Below, piece by piece: positions 13,704 through 25,555 of a DNA stretch of 64,000 nt; within the stretch, counting starts at the first letter, position 1, and every line of letters begins with the position of its first letter. The translations under genes and the position numbers were made by a program. This DNA is from Rhabditoides inermis (taxonomy: Eukaryota > Nematoda > Chromadorea > Rhabditida > Rhabditidae), in the NCBI GenBank assembly GCA_963966185.1, contig CAWZYM010000388.1, positions 186,001 to 250,000 on the forward strand, read 5' to 3'. Below the pieces are notes generated by a model. The model made no database searches and had not been told where the DNA came from. It was given only the letters and a program-made list of their open reading frames with translations.

Positions 13704-13838
13704 GGCCCCATTATACTTTCACGCTGACGCCTACAACTATTGATTTCGTTGACGCAGCGTGATCAAAATCGATAGGTGCATCTTTTGCACGGGAGGGTCA
13801 GCGTCGCGTCAGCGTCAGCGTGAAAGTATAATGGGGCC
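13704..13838. mobile_element. Short TIR element (MITE) with TA target duplication
   Basis: About 28-bp inverted repeats beginning GGCCCCATTATACTTTCACG face each other around about 80 bp of unrelated sequence. TA dinucleotides lie directly outside both ends (13702-13703 and 13839-13840), as left by Tc1/mariner-type transposases. At 135 bp it is far too short to be autonomous. It sits about 200 bp upstream of the Argonaute start codon. Confidence 0.8.
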
Positions 13839-14215
13839 TAATTATGGAGTCGTGCGTGCGTATCGGAAATAAGCCAACGCAGCCGTGCGTCTTCGCGGAT
13901 GAACAGTACCGTACCCTAATACGCGCGTAGACCGACAACAGAGTGTAGATTCGAAAATGCGCGTAAAATGCGCGTAACTCGCGCGTTGTGGTTGTACTCC
14001 GCTTTCGGTATTTAAGCTATTTTCGAAACAACTTTCAAACAACAGCCATCACCATGATTCCATCCATGAATTTGCGTTTTTGATTAATTTGTTTTCTTGA
14101 TTTTGAAGTTTGTTTTGTTTGTTCGATATTGTTTGTTATTTGTTGTCAGTACATTAGGCATTGATGTACCCGTTTGTGGTTACTATCGTAAATGTCGTGT
14201 TGTACATATTTGCAT

Positions 14216-14405
14216 ACAGTCCAGGGAATATTTAGTTCCACCACCACTCCGCTCGCCCGTCCCGCATTTAAAAATTGCGCGCGCGCGAAAGTTTGAATGT
14301 GAATTTATTCATGTGCTCTCGCATGTCTATCGATTTTTGCCGCCTCGCTTTCTGTTCACTCTGCGCTCTCTACTGGCGGCAACTGGTTTGTCCACCCACT
14401 CTATG
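14216..14405. repeat. Dispersed repeat, copy 1
   Basis: This ~190-bp block is strongly similar to 16993-17185. Both start with ACAGTCCAGGGAATATTTAG and share an alternating GCGCGCGCG core, GAAAGTTTGAATGTGAAT and a CACCCACT end. No terminal inverted repeats or open frame are seen. Orientation is unknown. Confidence 0.75.
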
Positions 14406-14744
14406 AAATGATGATAGTGAGGCGAGGCGCGGTTCGGGTGTGGTAGACCCTGTACGCACTCTCGCATTCATTCAGTGATGTTGGTTTGCGGTACTGTTAG
14501 CTCTTCCACTCGTACATCTGTGGTATTTTTTTTATTTTATTTGATTGCTCTTTTTTGGGTTCCTTGGTTTCATTTGTTTGATTGTGGTGCGCGGAGGAGT
14601 GGATTCATGCTGCTCCACCCGGACTGAGAAGTTGGCACATAGGGGACTCATCCAAACGGGGCGTGAATCTCCATTTCTCTTTCTGAATGAAGATGAGCGA
14701 GAGAGGAGAGAGAGCACGAGAGAAAGGCTTTTCCCTGTTGCAGC

Positions 14745-16058
14745 TAGCAACTACCCGTTCGAGCGAATCGACGGCGACGCGTGTCGCGACGTGCGACAGG
14801 AGTCGATCGACCGCTTCTCCAAGAACGACTCGGTCTGCTTCGTCTTCCTCTTCATGCTCTGCACCCGGCCGAGGCATCAACCGCAGCCACTACGATCAGT
14901 GTGACGTCATTACGATTAGATGATGAGATGGTATTGTTGCTTTCATTCTGCTTCTTCAGTGCATATCTTCGAGACAGAAGTACCTTCCAGGCCAGGCGCG
15001 CTGTAGGATAGGACCGACCGACCAAGGTGGTCGAGATCATACAGGCTAGTCACTGCCAGCACGTACGAGAGGGAGATGTTCGACAATGTGGGAGGTGGTA
15101 ATAGAGGGAGAAGAGAAGTTGAGCACCGATACTTCTTGCAGGCGTCTCTGAAGCTCGGTCTGGATCGCGCCGTGCTGCAGTCGACGACGGCGCTGAGAGA
15201 CACGTCGACGCAGTTGCCACGGAAGGAAGTTGAGGAGCTGTTGGGGAAGGGCGTGTACGGCAATCTGATGGACGGCGCCAACAAGGACAGCAAGTTCAAC
15301 AATGACGACATTGACACGATTCTGCAAAGAAGAACGCAGATGATCATTGAGGCCAGCACGAAGATTGACGCGGAGAAGGCGGAGGCGAACGGCGAGTAGC
15401 TGCTCATCGTCAGCGAGACGAGGTGAAGGAAAAAGCGGTGAGTGTGTGTTTGTGTTTATACGTCCATCTGTCCTTGTATGACTGCCGTCCAGACTCGAGG
15501 CGAGTTACCTGGGCAAGAGCACGACGCGGATTCTGATGCTAGCAGGAGCAGCGGAGATGAAAGGAGGGGAGGTGGGAGGGAAGAGGCCCGCAGAAGGAGC
15601 TGCGACCGCGCTATGTTATCGATTGATTTATTGATGTATTATCATGTTACGTTATCAAATCACTCGTGATATTTTTGAAGCAATGCAAGATACAGTTCCA
15701 TGAATTATCGATTGAATGCTAACCCGTATCGCTTGCAGGTGGAGAAGCTGCTAGAGCCGGTGGGCGTTGAACGAGAAGCTGGATGTGTCCGAGCTCCAAG
15801 CTGGACATTGAGCACATTGCCCGCAGTGAGTTCCACGGCGGCGATCGAACCAGGGAGTTCATCTGGAAGCTCATCAACCCACAGGTACGAGCTTGTCTTC
15901 CCTCTCTTTTAAGTCTATTGTTGATTTTGTTTGAGGTGTGTATCATTCAATTGATCATTGCAGGGCCGATTCGATTGAAGAAGACCTCGATGCAAGAAGA
16001 CTTCAAGAGTCAAGCCGACATCATCAACCAGCCTGACGACATGACATTCACTGAAACA
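14745..16058 (+). pseudogene. chd-7: Decayed fragment of a CHD7/8/9 (kismet)-type chromatin remodelling helicase
   Basis: Successive pieces match the C-terminal half of the SNF2 helicase core and the region after it, in the right order. They are NYPFERIDG and RFSKNDS near 14750-14825, a motif V remnant (FVF..LCTR), YRLVTASTYEREMFD near 15040-15080, then after a 56-bp intron-like gap ASLKLGLDRAVLQS, RKEVEELLGKGVYGNLMDGA and DIDTILQRRTQMIIEA (15140-15360). SANT/SLIDE-like remnants follow (VEKLLEPVG near 15740, FIWKLINPQ near 15870). The frame is broken by a shift inside motif V, in-frame stops at about 15003-15011 where motif VI should be, and a TAG at 15397. There are no helicase N-terminal motifs and no chromodomains. 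It is a relic, not a working remodeler. A functional copy presumably lies elsewhere. Confidence 0.8.
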
Positions 16059-16922
16059 TAATGTTGTTGCCTTGTATAGATATAAATAGTCTATGTTTCT
16101 TTGTCGTACACAAAAACAACGACATGAAAGAAGAAAGAAATGCTATCGGAGCACTTTGATCAAATGCTACTAGCTGTGTATGTATATACTATTATAAATT
16201 TAAAAAAAGTCTATGGAGCTCATTCTATATTTCCGATCGTTTCTTACTCTCTTTCTCCCGGAAGAAGTTCTACACAGACGGGATCAAACAGTCCAAAGAG
16301 AGAAAGGACATGGACACAAAATGTAGGCAGGTGGAAAATATCAACAGACATGCTACGTACTCGTTTTTTCCAACTTATGTAGTTGAGTGACTGTAGTCAA
16401 ATGCACAGTCACATCTATGTATGTATAGCATCTCCATTCTCCATATCTCTCTGAAACTGAAAAAAAAACAATTTCGCATACAAACTTTGTTGGAGTAGAA
16501 GAATTTTGAGTTGCACCAAATGACTAAAACAGAGAACTGTGATTCACAACAGTCGCTCATAACTTTGATGTTTGTTTCGTAATTACGGCACGGGCACAGC
16601 TTGGCCGCAGTATTCCATTGTTATTTTCATCGAATGAGAGAGACTTTATGCTAATTTTCCAAGAGGGACATTTTTCTTCTCGTAAATATAGAAATCAGGG
16701 GCACAAAACGGTGAAACCACAAAACGAATTACACAGTCTCATTCATATTACTTCAAACTAATAAGATTCTATTCTCGGTGCAACTCAAAACAAATCTACA
16801 AGTTACAACGAGATTTTATAGTAGGCTCGCAAATGAGTTTCACTCTTTTCATGAGAGACATTAGGGTGGTTAGAGAAAGATCAGAGTCCTTTCAACATGG
16901 TTTTTCAAATGGACAAAACTTT

Positions 16923-16996
16923 GCGTGATCGGTGGGAATTGAACCCGCGAACCCATTTCTTGCCGAGCGAGAGCGTTACCACTACGCTAACTACAG
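16923..16996 (-). repeat. tRNA-like sequence abutting dispersed repeat copy 2
   Basis: The minus strand carries a consensus A box (TAGCGTAGTGG) and B box (GGTTCAATTCC). The 3' acceptor strand CGATCAC expects GTGATCG at the 5' end, but that place is taken by the edge of the dispersed repeat (…CTGTAGT). The anticodon arm pairs poorly. It is a truncated tRNA or SINE head. Confidence 0.65.
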
Positions 16997-17185
16997 TCCA
17001 GGGAATATTTAGTTCCGCCACCACTCCGCTCGGCCGTCGTGCATTTGAAAATTGCGCGCGCGCGAAAGTTTGAATGTGAATATTTTCGCGTGCTCTCGCA
17101 TATCTATCGACTTTTGCCGCCTCGCACTCTGCGCTCTCTGCGCTCTCTACTGGCGACTGACTGATTTGCCCACCCACTGTAGGTG
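16993..17185. repeat. Dispersed repeat, copy 2
   Basis: Second copy of the ~190-bp repeat, clearly alignable over its whole length with 14216-14405. Differences are scattered substitutions and small indels, including a short duplication of CTCTGCG. One edge coincides with the point where the neighbouring tRNA-like sequence loses its acceptor strand. Confidence 0.75.
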
Positions 17186-17426
17186 TGGTGAGTGGTGACA
17201 GCTTCGCGAATAGGAACTGTGAACGTGAAAAGAAATGTTCACTGTCCAACAGTTTATGGTACTGTAAAACTATTGAACAACATAATGTTTTTGACGAGAA
17301 ATGTTGAGCTGAGCGCAAACAGAATATCTCTTTTATGCTTTTATGCTGATTTGTTGTGGAATGTATTGTATTTGTTTATTTTCTCATTATTTTTTTATTA
17401 TTATATATATTATTATATATTATTTT

Positions 17427-17561
<135 letters not shown>

Positions 17562-18090
17562 TTAATGTGAAGTCTTCTCCAAAAAAAAGATGGCATCTGA
17601 TTGATTCCTCTGCGTCTCTTCCCGCCCATAAAGCGAGAGTGCAGGGAGCGAGAGCATGGTTAGTGCATGCACATGCACACAGCTGACAGCCAGCAAACAA
17701 CCACGCGCCACCCGCCGTCCAGTGCAATGTTGTGTTCATGTTTGCTAGTTTGTTGTTGTTTATTCACAAAAGTACGTCTAATAGTACCCAGGTAGTCCAT
17801 CTAATATCGCTAATGTGTGGTGCAGATGGCTGCGGCTGTGATCCGTAATCGCATGTGTGGTGGGATGAGGGAAATCTGCGAGGTGTTGGCGGTGCTTCTA
17901 ATCTGGCCAGTGTGAGTGCCATCTCCTCCCCCTCCCCCTCCTCCTCCTCTCTCTGTTGCCATCGCGATATGAGTTGTCCCCTGCGTGCCGCTGCCTCCAC
18001 TCCCTCCCCACCGCTGCCGCCGCCTATCGTCAGTCACCATGTTTTCGTCCCGCCACTTGCACCAACGCATTCTCACGCAGCAGTGTTTAG

Positions 18091-19492
18091 ATGGACGACC
18101 CTCCGGTGAGCGAGCGCCTTCCGTTTTTGGAGTATCTCAACATGTACAAGGACGACCCGCAGGCGCTCTTCGTTGCACTATTCACTGTCGGCGTGAGTCG
18201 AGGGAGAGAGGGAGAGAGGGAGAGAGGGAGAGAGATAGAGAGAAAGAGAGAGAGATACAGATAGAAAGAGAGAGGAGATACTGTCGATTACCGTGTCCTT
18301 GTCTATTTCAGGTCGGTTTGGCGATCGGAATGGTATTCTACTTCCAGATGCTTCACAAGAAACTGAAGGTGCCCGAATTGGAAGAAGAAGATGAGGAGGA
18401 CATAGGTGAGCGTATCTTTCATCTACTTATTTTCCCCTTAGCTTTCTCTTAATAAATTTTGTTGCAGAACCTGCTTTCAAGATGGACGGTTCGTTCAACT
18501 CGCCTATCGTCGATGAGCTGAGAAAGGTACCGTTTTGTCTCAATATCTCTCCTCTATTTTCCCTCCTTCACTATCTGAATTTGATCAGAACCAGCAAGAG
18601 GACTTCTTCATCTCCCGGGAGGAGATCAAGTTTGTGGAGAAGTTCCCAGAGGCCGAGGCGGAGAGTGACTTCGATGAGGATGCGGTATGTATAGACGGTT
18701 GTCTTTATTTATCTCCCTCTCTCCCTTCTCTCCCCCCCTCACTCTCTCTCTCTCCTCTCTCTCTCACTCTCTCTCCTCTCTCCTCTCTCCCCCCCCCTCT
18801 CTCTCTCTCTCTCTCTCAACGTCACTCATTTCAGGAATTGATCGAGAACGAGGAGAAGTCGAAGAAGCCGAAGAAGAAGGTGGCGTTCAATAACCCGGTA
18901 AGAGCAGTCACTACACTATTCGCACAGAACACGCCATTGCCTTATTTAATCGTCCTCTCATCGTCAAATAAATCACATTTCTCAAATCAATATGCTCTTA
19001 CACACATCCGTTCATTTGTGAGGCATTGCGTGAGTGATGTGTTTATGTTTAGCCTCTGTCACAGCGTGATCTGGGGGATGCGTTCGGGAAGTTGCATGGC
19101 AAGCTGGCGACTGCCGAGTTGCGCGCCAAGGCCAGGAAGTTCGAGCAGTCACTCACACAGGACCAGCGAGCAGAAGTGAGCACGCACACACTGTGAAGAT
19201 CGTCATTGTCTTCTGCTATACATAGTATTACTGAGTCGAAAGAGTTGCATGTTTGATAAGTGGCGCGCTATCAGTAGTCACGTGCTCCGACCCGGCAAAG
19301 CGATGAGAGAAGAGACTGGCACGCATGCCCTCACTCCACACCCATACACGCACACCCTCCACATTTCAGGAGGCACGTGCGAGGGCGGAGCAGCTGGAGA
19401 GCATCTTCAAGATGATGCTCAAAGACGAGGACAAGTTCGGGCTGCACGACAAGGAGGAGCTGCAGGAGCAGATGAAATTGTACAACATCTAG
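18091..19492 (+). CDS. MXRA7: MXRA7-like single-pass membrane protein, 7 exons
   Basis: The start at 18091 follows directly on CAGTGTTTAG, a likely trans-splice acceptor. The first exon encodes MDDPPVSERLPFLEYLN. One membrane span follows across the first intron (ALFVALFTVGVGLAIGMVFYF), so the short N terminus and long charged tail lie on opposite sides. The tail is acidic (EEEDEEDI) with a basic patch (KSKKPKKK). The last 70 residues (ELRAKARKFEQSL, EEARARAEQLESIFKMM, KFGLHDKEELQEQMKLY) match the conserved C terminus of matrix-remodelling-associated protein 7, a poorly understood single-pass protein. Exon phases close to the TAG at 19490. The intron at about 18199-18311 has GA repeats, and the one at about 18685-18834 is a CT/C-rich tract. 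No paralogue or partner is implied by neighbours. Confidence 0.72.
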
Positions 19493-19777
19493 GAAACTAG
19501 TCACATTACTGTCCCCACATGACTCTATATGACATTCAAATTCGGACAATTTGTGCTGTCATATGGACTCGCAGCAAGTATTACCTCTACTAAGTTATTC
19601 GATCTTGTATTCTACACGTGTCAGTAGTGTCGAGGAATACTAGTATTTCCTCCAAGTAATCTACGGTAAGCGGCGGTCGAGGAGAGATTGAGAGAAAGAC
19701 CGTCGCGGATTTAATGCATCTCATCCCTATTTTATCCATGTCATATGTCATAATCTATAATCGTTTTGCGGTATTGC

Positions 19778-19783
19778 AATAAA
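19778..19783 (+). promoter_or_regulatory. Candidate poly(A) signal of the MXRA7-like gene
   Basis: AATAAA 286 bp after the stop codon on the coding strand. Confidence 0.5.
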
Positions 19784-19960
19784 TCGAGTCTCGAAAAAAT
19801 TGGAAAATGAATTCTGGTACAGTCAGTATCAGAGCATCTCTTAACACTGAAATAGAATGATAACTGCAGTATTAAAATATGCAAAACTAGTAAAAACAGG
19901 TCTCAGTAGGCGGCCATTCCACAGTATGCTTCGGTCTGGGGCGGCACGAAAGGTTATCAT

Positions 19961-20033
19961 CCTCAACCTGCGAGCGGATTCGATCCTGCGAGACACACGC
20001 AGTGATGCGCTCGCTATCCACTCGACCACAGTA
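19961..20033 (-). repeat. tRNA-like sequence between MXRA7-like gene and tetraspanin
   Basis: On the minus strand ACTGTGGTCGAGTGGATAGCG (an A-box-like D arm) is followed by a B box, GGATCGAATCC. The head matches the 1.7-kb copy nearly base for base (ACTGT, GTGGATAGCG). No acceptor stem is found. Confidence 0.6.
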
Positions 20034-20338
20034 CAACTGGTCGATGCGCCCCAAGATGTTGGCCAGATTGCGACGCTCTGACCATTCGTTAAAAACTATT
20101 CCGAAAGTTCTAAAACGAAATCAAATATGCGCATGAACGATAGTTTTCGATCTACCTCGCTTGCAGTTCGAAATACGGTGCCATAACAGTCTGTCTCTCT
20201 TGTTTTGCGTGCTATTGTTTTGCGCACCGAGAGATGACGCCTACACTGTGAAATCATCAATGAAGATAGATAAAAATATTTATAATAGTTAGATCAATGT
20301 TCGTACACGTATCGTTTCTATGCAGTATTTCGTATATT

Positions 20339-20508
20339 CTATTCCCTGACTGGATCATACGTATCCTCGCTCCTCGCAATGTAGACTATGGTAGCTGCTG
20401 AGAAAAAGAGAAGCGCAGAGTGGACGAATCCCATCCACTGCATGCGAGTCGAATAGAAGGAGAGCAGCTCCGATAGCACGGAGACACAACCCTGGAAGAG
20501 GAGAGTGG

Positions 20509-20558
<50 letters not shown>

Positions 20559-21743
20559 GGGAGAGAGAGGGGGGGGAGTAGAGAGGGGGGCGTACCGTGT
20601 CGTGCATGTATGCCGCGGGAGGCCACCACGGGGGCGCCACCTTCCATCCCACACAAGACTCCTCATCTGCCAGCGACTCGTCGGCAGACGAACACGATTG
20701 CGAGACTGTAAAACAAAGCGGGATAACTGCAAATATATAACATAGCAGGATATAGTCTGGATATAGCGATACATTATTGATTGATTAATGTGTCATTCAA
20801 CATCAAATATTCGTTTTGATACATAGTCGTACCTTGGAGGCAGATCTTCTGCTGGTCCGTGAGCTCTTCGGTCTGTTCGGATGAGAAGAATGAGGAGCAG
20901 AACTTCTCGTGAATCAGAGCGCACGTGGGACAGCAAGAAGAGGGTAATCTAAATGTGCAATGTCGAGAAAGAAATGCTAACGCGTGTCTCACCTCCTCCT
21001 GGGACTGTGTTGCTGTTGCGCGAACCACGTGGACTGCAGCCATTCGCGAGGAGAGTGGACACCGCAGCACGCGAGCTGAATCACAACATACATATAATTC
21101 TAGAACTGAATTGAATAAAATGTGCGAGCGACCTCTTTGTGCATCCTGTCCCATGCGTGAGTGACGTGGTGTCCTTCTGGATGACCGTACTCAGACTGCA
21201 CGCCGACGCGCATCCACTCCTCCAATCGACCACCACCCATCTACAATCAGCAAACAAGATATGAATGACACTTGATGGAAACTTGCCTGTTGTGAGAAGG
21301 CGAATCCGAGCACGCCTCCGAGTCCGGCCAGACTCGCCAGACTTACAGTTCCGCTCATGTACTGCAAAATATGTATTATCTATATTTCAGAAACCAATTC
21401 TCACCAATGTCATCAATCGGTGGTGTTGAAGAATCACGGAGAAAAGACCGAGCGGAGTGGCCGTGAACGATAGGGCTCCTGTAATTGTGCGACGTGAATA
21501 TATCTTGTGAGGATTCGGATACCTGCGACGAGCATCGTCTGTGCGCCATGTGTGAGAAGGGTGGATCCAGTCACCGGAGAGGTGAACGAGACATCCACCA
21601 AAGCACGCAACGAGTACCCGATCACAGCTATCGACGAAATCTTGAAGGAGTCGAGTGAAGTGATCAGAAGAGCATCAACTCACCATGTTGATGACGCTCA
21701 CTGCGACGGAGAGTATGCGGAGGCGTCGCGTGTTGTCAGGCAT
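20339..21743 (-). CDS. Tetraspanin, about 9 exons
   Basis: A four-span membrane organiser. From the start at 21743 (MPDNTRRLRILSVAVSVINM, TM1) the order is a short loop, TM2 (MLVAGALSFTATPLGLFSVI), TM3 (GTVSLASLAGLGGVLGFAF), a large outer loop and TM4 (GFVHSALLFFSAATIVYIA). The large loop carries the family's CCG signature (LACCGVHSPREWL), then SCCPTC, and further Cys residues at CSS, CLQ, SCSS and SCVGW, giving the usual disulfide pattern with some extras. The stop TAG is at 20339-20341. The second exon best begins after CTTCAAG (ISSIAVIGYSL), which keeps the frame. The intron at about 20490-20600 has a GA/G-rich tract. The subfamily is not assigned. Confidence 0.85.
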
Positions 21744-24260
21744 GGTTGGATGTAGGTGATCAAGTGAGCGTGGGGCAGCTCATAGGGCCGAATCGATCCG
21801 ACTGTCGTCTCTCGTCTCCTCTCTGCATCGGCTGGCGCGCGAGGTGAACAAACGAACAAACATTCCGAGCCCTCTCCCCTCCCCTCTACCGCACCGACAA
21901 TACATCACGCATCTCAACAGCAACTGTGTCAATAAACAAACTGAAACAATGCTTACATTGTGTTCACGTGTTTTATTATTGGAAGTTTGCAGGAATATAT
22001 TTTTTTATAATTTTTTTGGTATCACGTCGACGTAGTAATCTGTCAATGACAATGTTTGTTCAACGAGCGTTGACCTCAAACTATTGTAGCGAATACCACG
22101 GCTCACATCAATGAAAACTATTTGCGTGATCATATGCAGTTTAATTGCTGAAAAAAATGTGCTACGATGCTGAGTTAAGCTGAGTGTAAAAAATTCAGTT
22201 GTCTCCTGAGAAAATATTCATTTGTCGCTCGTGTTTGTGGTTTGTGTGATAATTAACAACTAATGAATATAAGCAAGTTATTCTTTATATATTAAAAAAC
22301 ACATAAACATAAATGGTCCTCATATTTACAAAGATATTTTGTTTTTTTCTGTAATCTGGGACTAAATCATTACTATTTTTATTGAGTTTCTCAATTGTGA
22401 ATTGTATTTTCAATAATGATCGTTCATTCAGTATCAATATTGTCTTTAGTGTACATTAGGTGAAGATTGCTTTTAATGTAGAAATATAAATCGTGTTTAC
22501 TTGTTGATGCAGTGATCAGAGAGCGATAAAAGAGAACTAGTTTCCGCCCTCTTCGCTCACACTGTCACTACACACACTGCCACTGTTCCTTTCGGCGGGT
22601 CACTTTGGATGTTTGGGCAGAACCCGAGAATGTCCTCATTCGGATCGGTTGGTAGTGGAATTTATTGACTTGGAAGTTGTTAGTTGCTTCCCTTTCGTTC
22701 AATCGATAGTGTCGCGTACTTTTCGAGCGCAGTAATCTCGTCGCAGATAACATCACTCGCTCTCACTCTCGCCTTTCGGCCTTATCGAATTGCATATTCG
22801 AAACATGGCAACTCGCAACTTCTCTCTCGTATCAGCCGGGACCACCCGGTCCATGCTTGCCGTCGTCTGTCCGCCAAGTTTCGAGGGGGAGGGAGGAAGC
22901 TTGTGTGTTTGCGTTCGATCCTCGCCAGTTTGCCCCCGTCAGTTTGTTCATCTCTTCTCTCTTCTCCCTTCCTCCTCAGCCCCGCACACTGTCGCAACCC
23001 CTCCATTATAATCTAATTCCATTATAATGCAATCATAATCTAATTCCTTCCAGTATTGCATGGACTTTGTACCCTGTTCCCCACAAGGGTTCTTCAGTAC
23101 TCTATGATATCACTTGTGTTATCGTGTTGCTCTCTGAAGCCGTGGTATCGTGGTGTTGTCGCCTCTCTGGGAGTGCCCGTTCTTTCGATGTGCTCTACTC
23201 CTATTTACCCCGCCCTCGCATTATAATATAAGGACAGGGCCGGTCTGATCACCCTCTGCAGTGTATCCATTCATGGCGCGCACTGCGGCGCTCGTTTTCG
23301 CATGGTATATTTCCATCTTTCGCACTCGTCGTGCTTTGATCTTTCGACCTTGGCGTGCAACCATTCCCCCGCACGTCACTTCCCCCATTGGCGCCCTGCC
23401 CGACCACCGCCACTCTGTCGACGAAATCTCTCTCTCCCCTTCTCTCCCTCTATCTCTCTCCCCTCTCTCATGCGTGCGTGCCATTTGCCGTAAAGGACTA
23501 TCCTTCCCCCGGCGTCGCCTGTCTTTCGTGTTGACAATGTGTGTTCTAACAGGGCGATAGATCGATCAGCAGTCTTCGCTCACCTTTTCGAAACTTGTTC
23601 ACCTAATGCAACTTACTTTGTCCCTCTCACACTCACACACAATCGCTCTCCGTTCTCCGTTCTTGTTTCACGGCGCAACTGTCGCTTCTCCCCCTCTCCA
23701 TGCGGGACTGATCAAAAACAGCGACAGGCTCGCAGGTTCCGAGTATATCTTGTGTTTCCTTCTCCCTTCCCTCCTCCCTCCCTCACTCCGACAGAGTCAG
23801 CTGTCTCCCATTGCTTATCACTATTCCATCACGCGTGCGCCCACATTCTCTCACTACCTTTATTCCCCTCGCTCATAATCGCGCATGTTTTTACGGCATT
23901 TACTCTAATGATTATCGATCTGATAAGCAGCCGCACTCGCGATCGATGTGCTGATCAATCGGCGGCACTCACTGATTCACTCTCCGTCTCACACTCTCTT
24001 TCTCTCACTATGCAAATCTGGCGGCGGTGACCCGCGCTGCGCCCTCCGCTATCTGCGCGCTCTCTCGCCCCTTCTCTCACGCTTCCGTCCCGAAAGGTCG
24101 AGTGGTGTCCACGAAAAAGTACGACTGTGCGAATAGGAGTATGTGTCCTACCTCCCAACCGCCCTACCTCTTCACACACTCTCGTGCTTCTCATCATTGC
24201 CACTCGCCGTATCGTTATTGAATGTATTGATCGTATGTGTCCGTGCTGTGATATGTGAAT
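21744..24260. other. Gene-free interval upstream of tetraspanin and F-box genes
   Basis: An AT-rich part (about 21950-22500) is followed by pyrimidine-rich, GC-richer sequence to 24.2 kb. Reading frames here are CT-rich, contain no splice-linked conserved motif and match no family I know. It probably holds the two divergent promoters. Confidence 0.5.
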
Positions 24261-25510
24261 ATGGATAGTGACCGTGTGTTGTTGAGGATGTCGTTGATCC
24301 CGCTTGCGGTGTACGACAACCTCCGTTCTTTGTGCTGTTCCCTCCGAGCCGGCTCGTCCACCGCCGATCATCACTGTACGTTTCACACTATCCACCTTTT
24401 CATTTTTCTTCCTGTTTTCCGCTTGAAGTTTTTTTTTCCGATGCACTCTGGTTGTTCATCTTGCTTGCGTAGATCTATGTTTTCGACAATGTGAATCGCA
24501 CTAGAGATCGAGGAAACATGTGGCGATTTCACCGACAATTGTTCCGCTTTTTGCAAGCCGGGCAAAGTTTTCCGATGAATGGAATGCATCAACACAAAGC
24601 GTTATCATGAAAGCGTGGAAAAAATTGAATAAAAGAAACTTGATAATTGATAAGAAGACGTTTCAGGTTTGGCGGAGTGTATCATCCGGGATGCATCGAT
24701 CTTCGATCTGCTCCGGTGGAGGAGGGTGTCCCGGTCTTTCCGGAAAGCCGCAGAGGCACGACTCTCACAATACACACAGATACATGTGAGGGTGTACGAC
24801 GGACTGGCGAAGCTCCATGCAAAGAGAAGCCAAGACAGCAATGGTGAGATTAGCATAGTGAGATTTGTTGAAAGGTGTACTATCGAATTTGTTTAGAAGA
24901 GATGTGCTGGCATCCGTCTGCGTGTCTGCTCATTTGTGAGACGAAGCAGCACACTCTCGGAGTGGCAGTTGATGCGAAGCTCAACTGGAAGGACGTCAAG
25001 GTACGCAGTCTCTTCCCTCTGTCCTCCTTCAACGTGCCCTTCCAGGTGCTGATCCAGCTCTTGTCCGCTTTCCGCAACACTGCAGAGACGATCTGCATGG
25101 ACAGCCCCGTCATCGAACTACTCGTCGCGGAGGTGAATCAATCAATAGCCTAATCAATAGCATCTCACTATCGTATACGTATCTTCAGGTGAACAACCAG
25201 AAGGTGTCGGCTCTTCTGTCCGTTCTACAGAAGACACGCAAGACAACATCCTCGTTCACAGGGCTGGAGCAGAGGTGAGTATTGCCGTTTGAATATGTGT
25301 GTTTCAAGACTCGATTAGGTGTGTGGCTGCGTTGAATGAGCCTCGCGGTCCGGACGGCCCGTTCTTCCCCCGCCTACGACAGTTCACTGTCACTTCCAAT
25401 GTGAGTGCACACATCACATATCAGTGATCGCTCGCGTGCATATCATAAATACAAAGCGTGCATATTAGTAATGAATTCCTGTAACTGATTTCTTTATACG
25501 ACTGTTATAT

Positions 25511-25555
<45 letters not shown>

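Larger units (their letters stand above)
13500..14680. other. Argonaute upstream region, repeat-rich
   Basis: No gene is recognised. It holds the TA-flanked palindromic element at 13704-13838 and one copy of the dispersed repeat at 14216-14405. Confidence 0.6.

Noticed and set aside
15076..15399. Intact 107-residue frame starting MFDNVGGG
   Set aside because: Its first part spans an intron-like gap and the rest matches only the middle of a CHD7-type helicase; flanking helicase motifs are broken, so it is part of the relic, not a gene.
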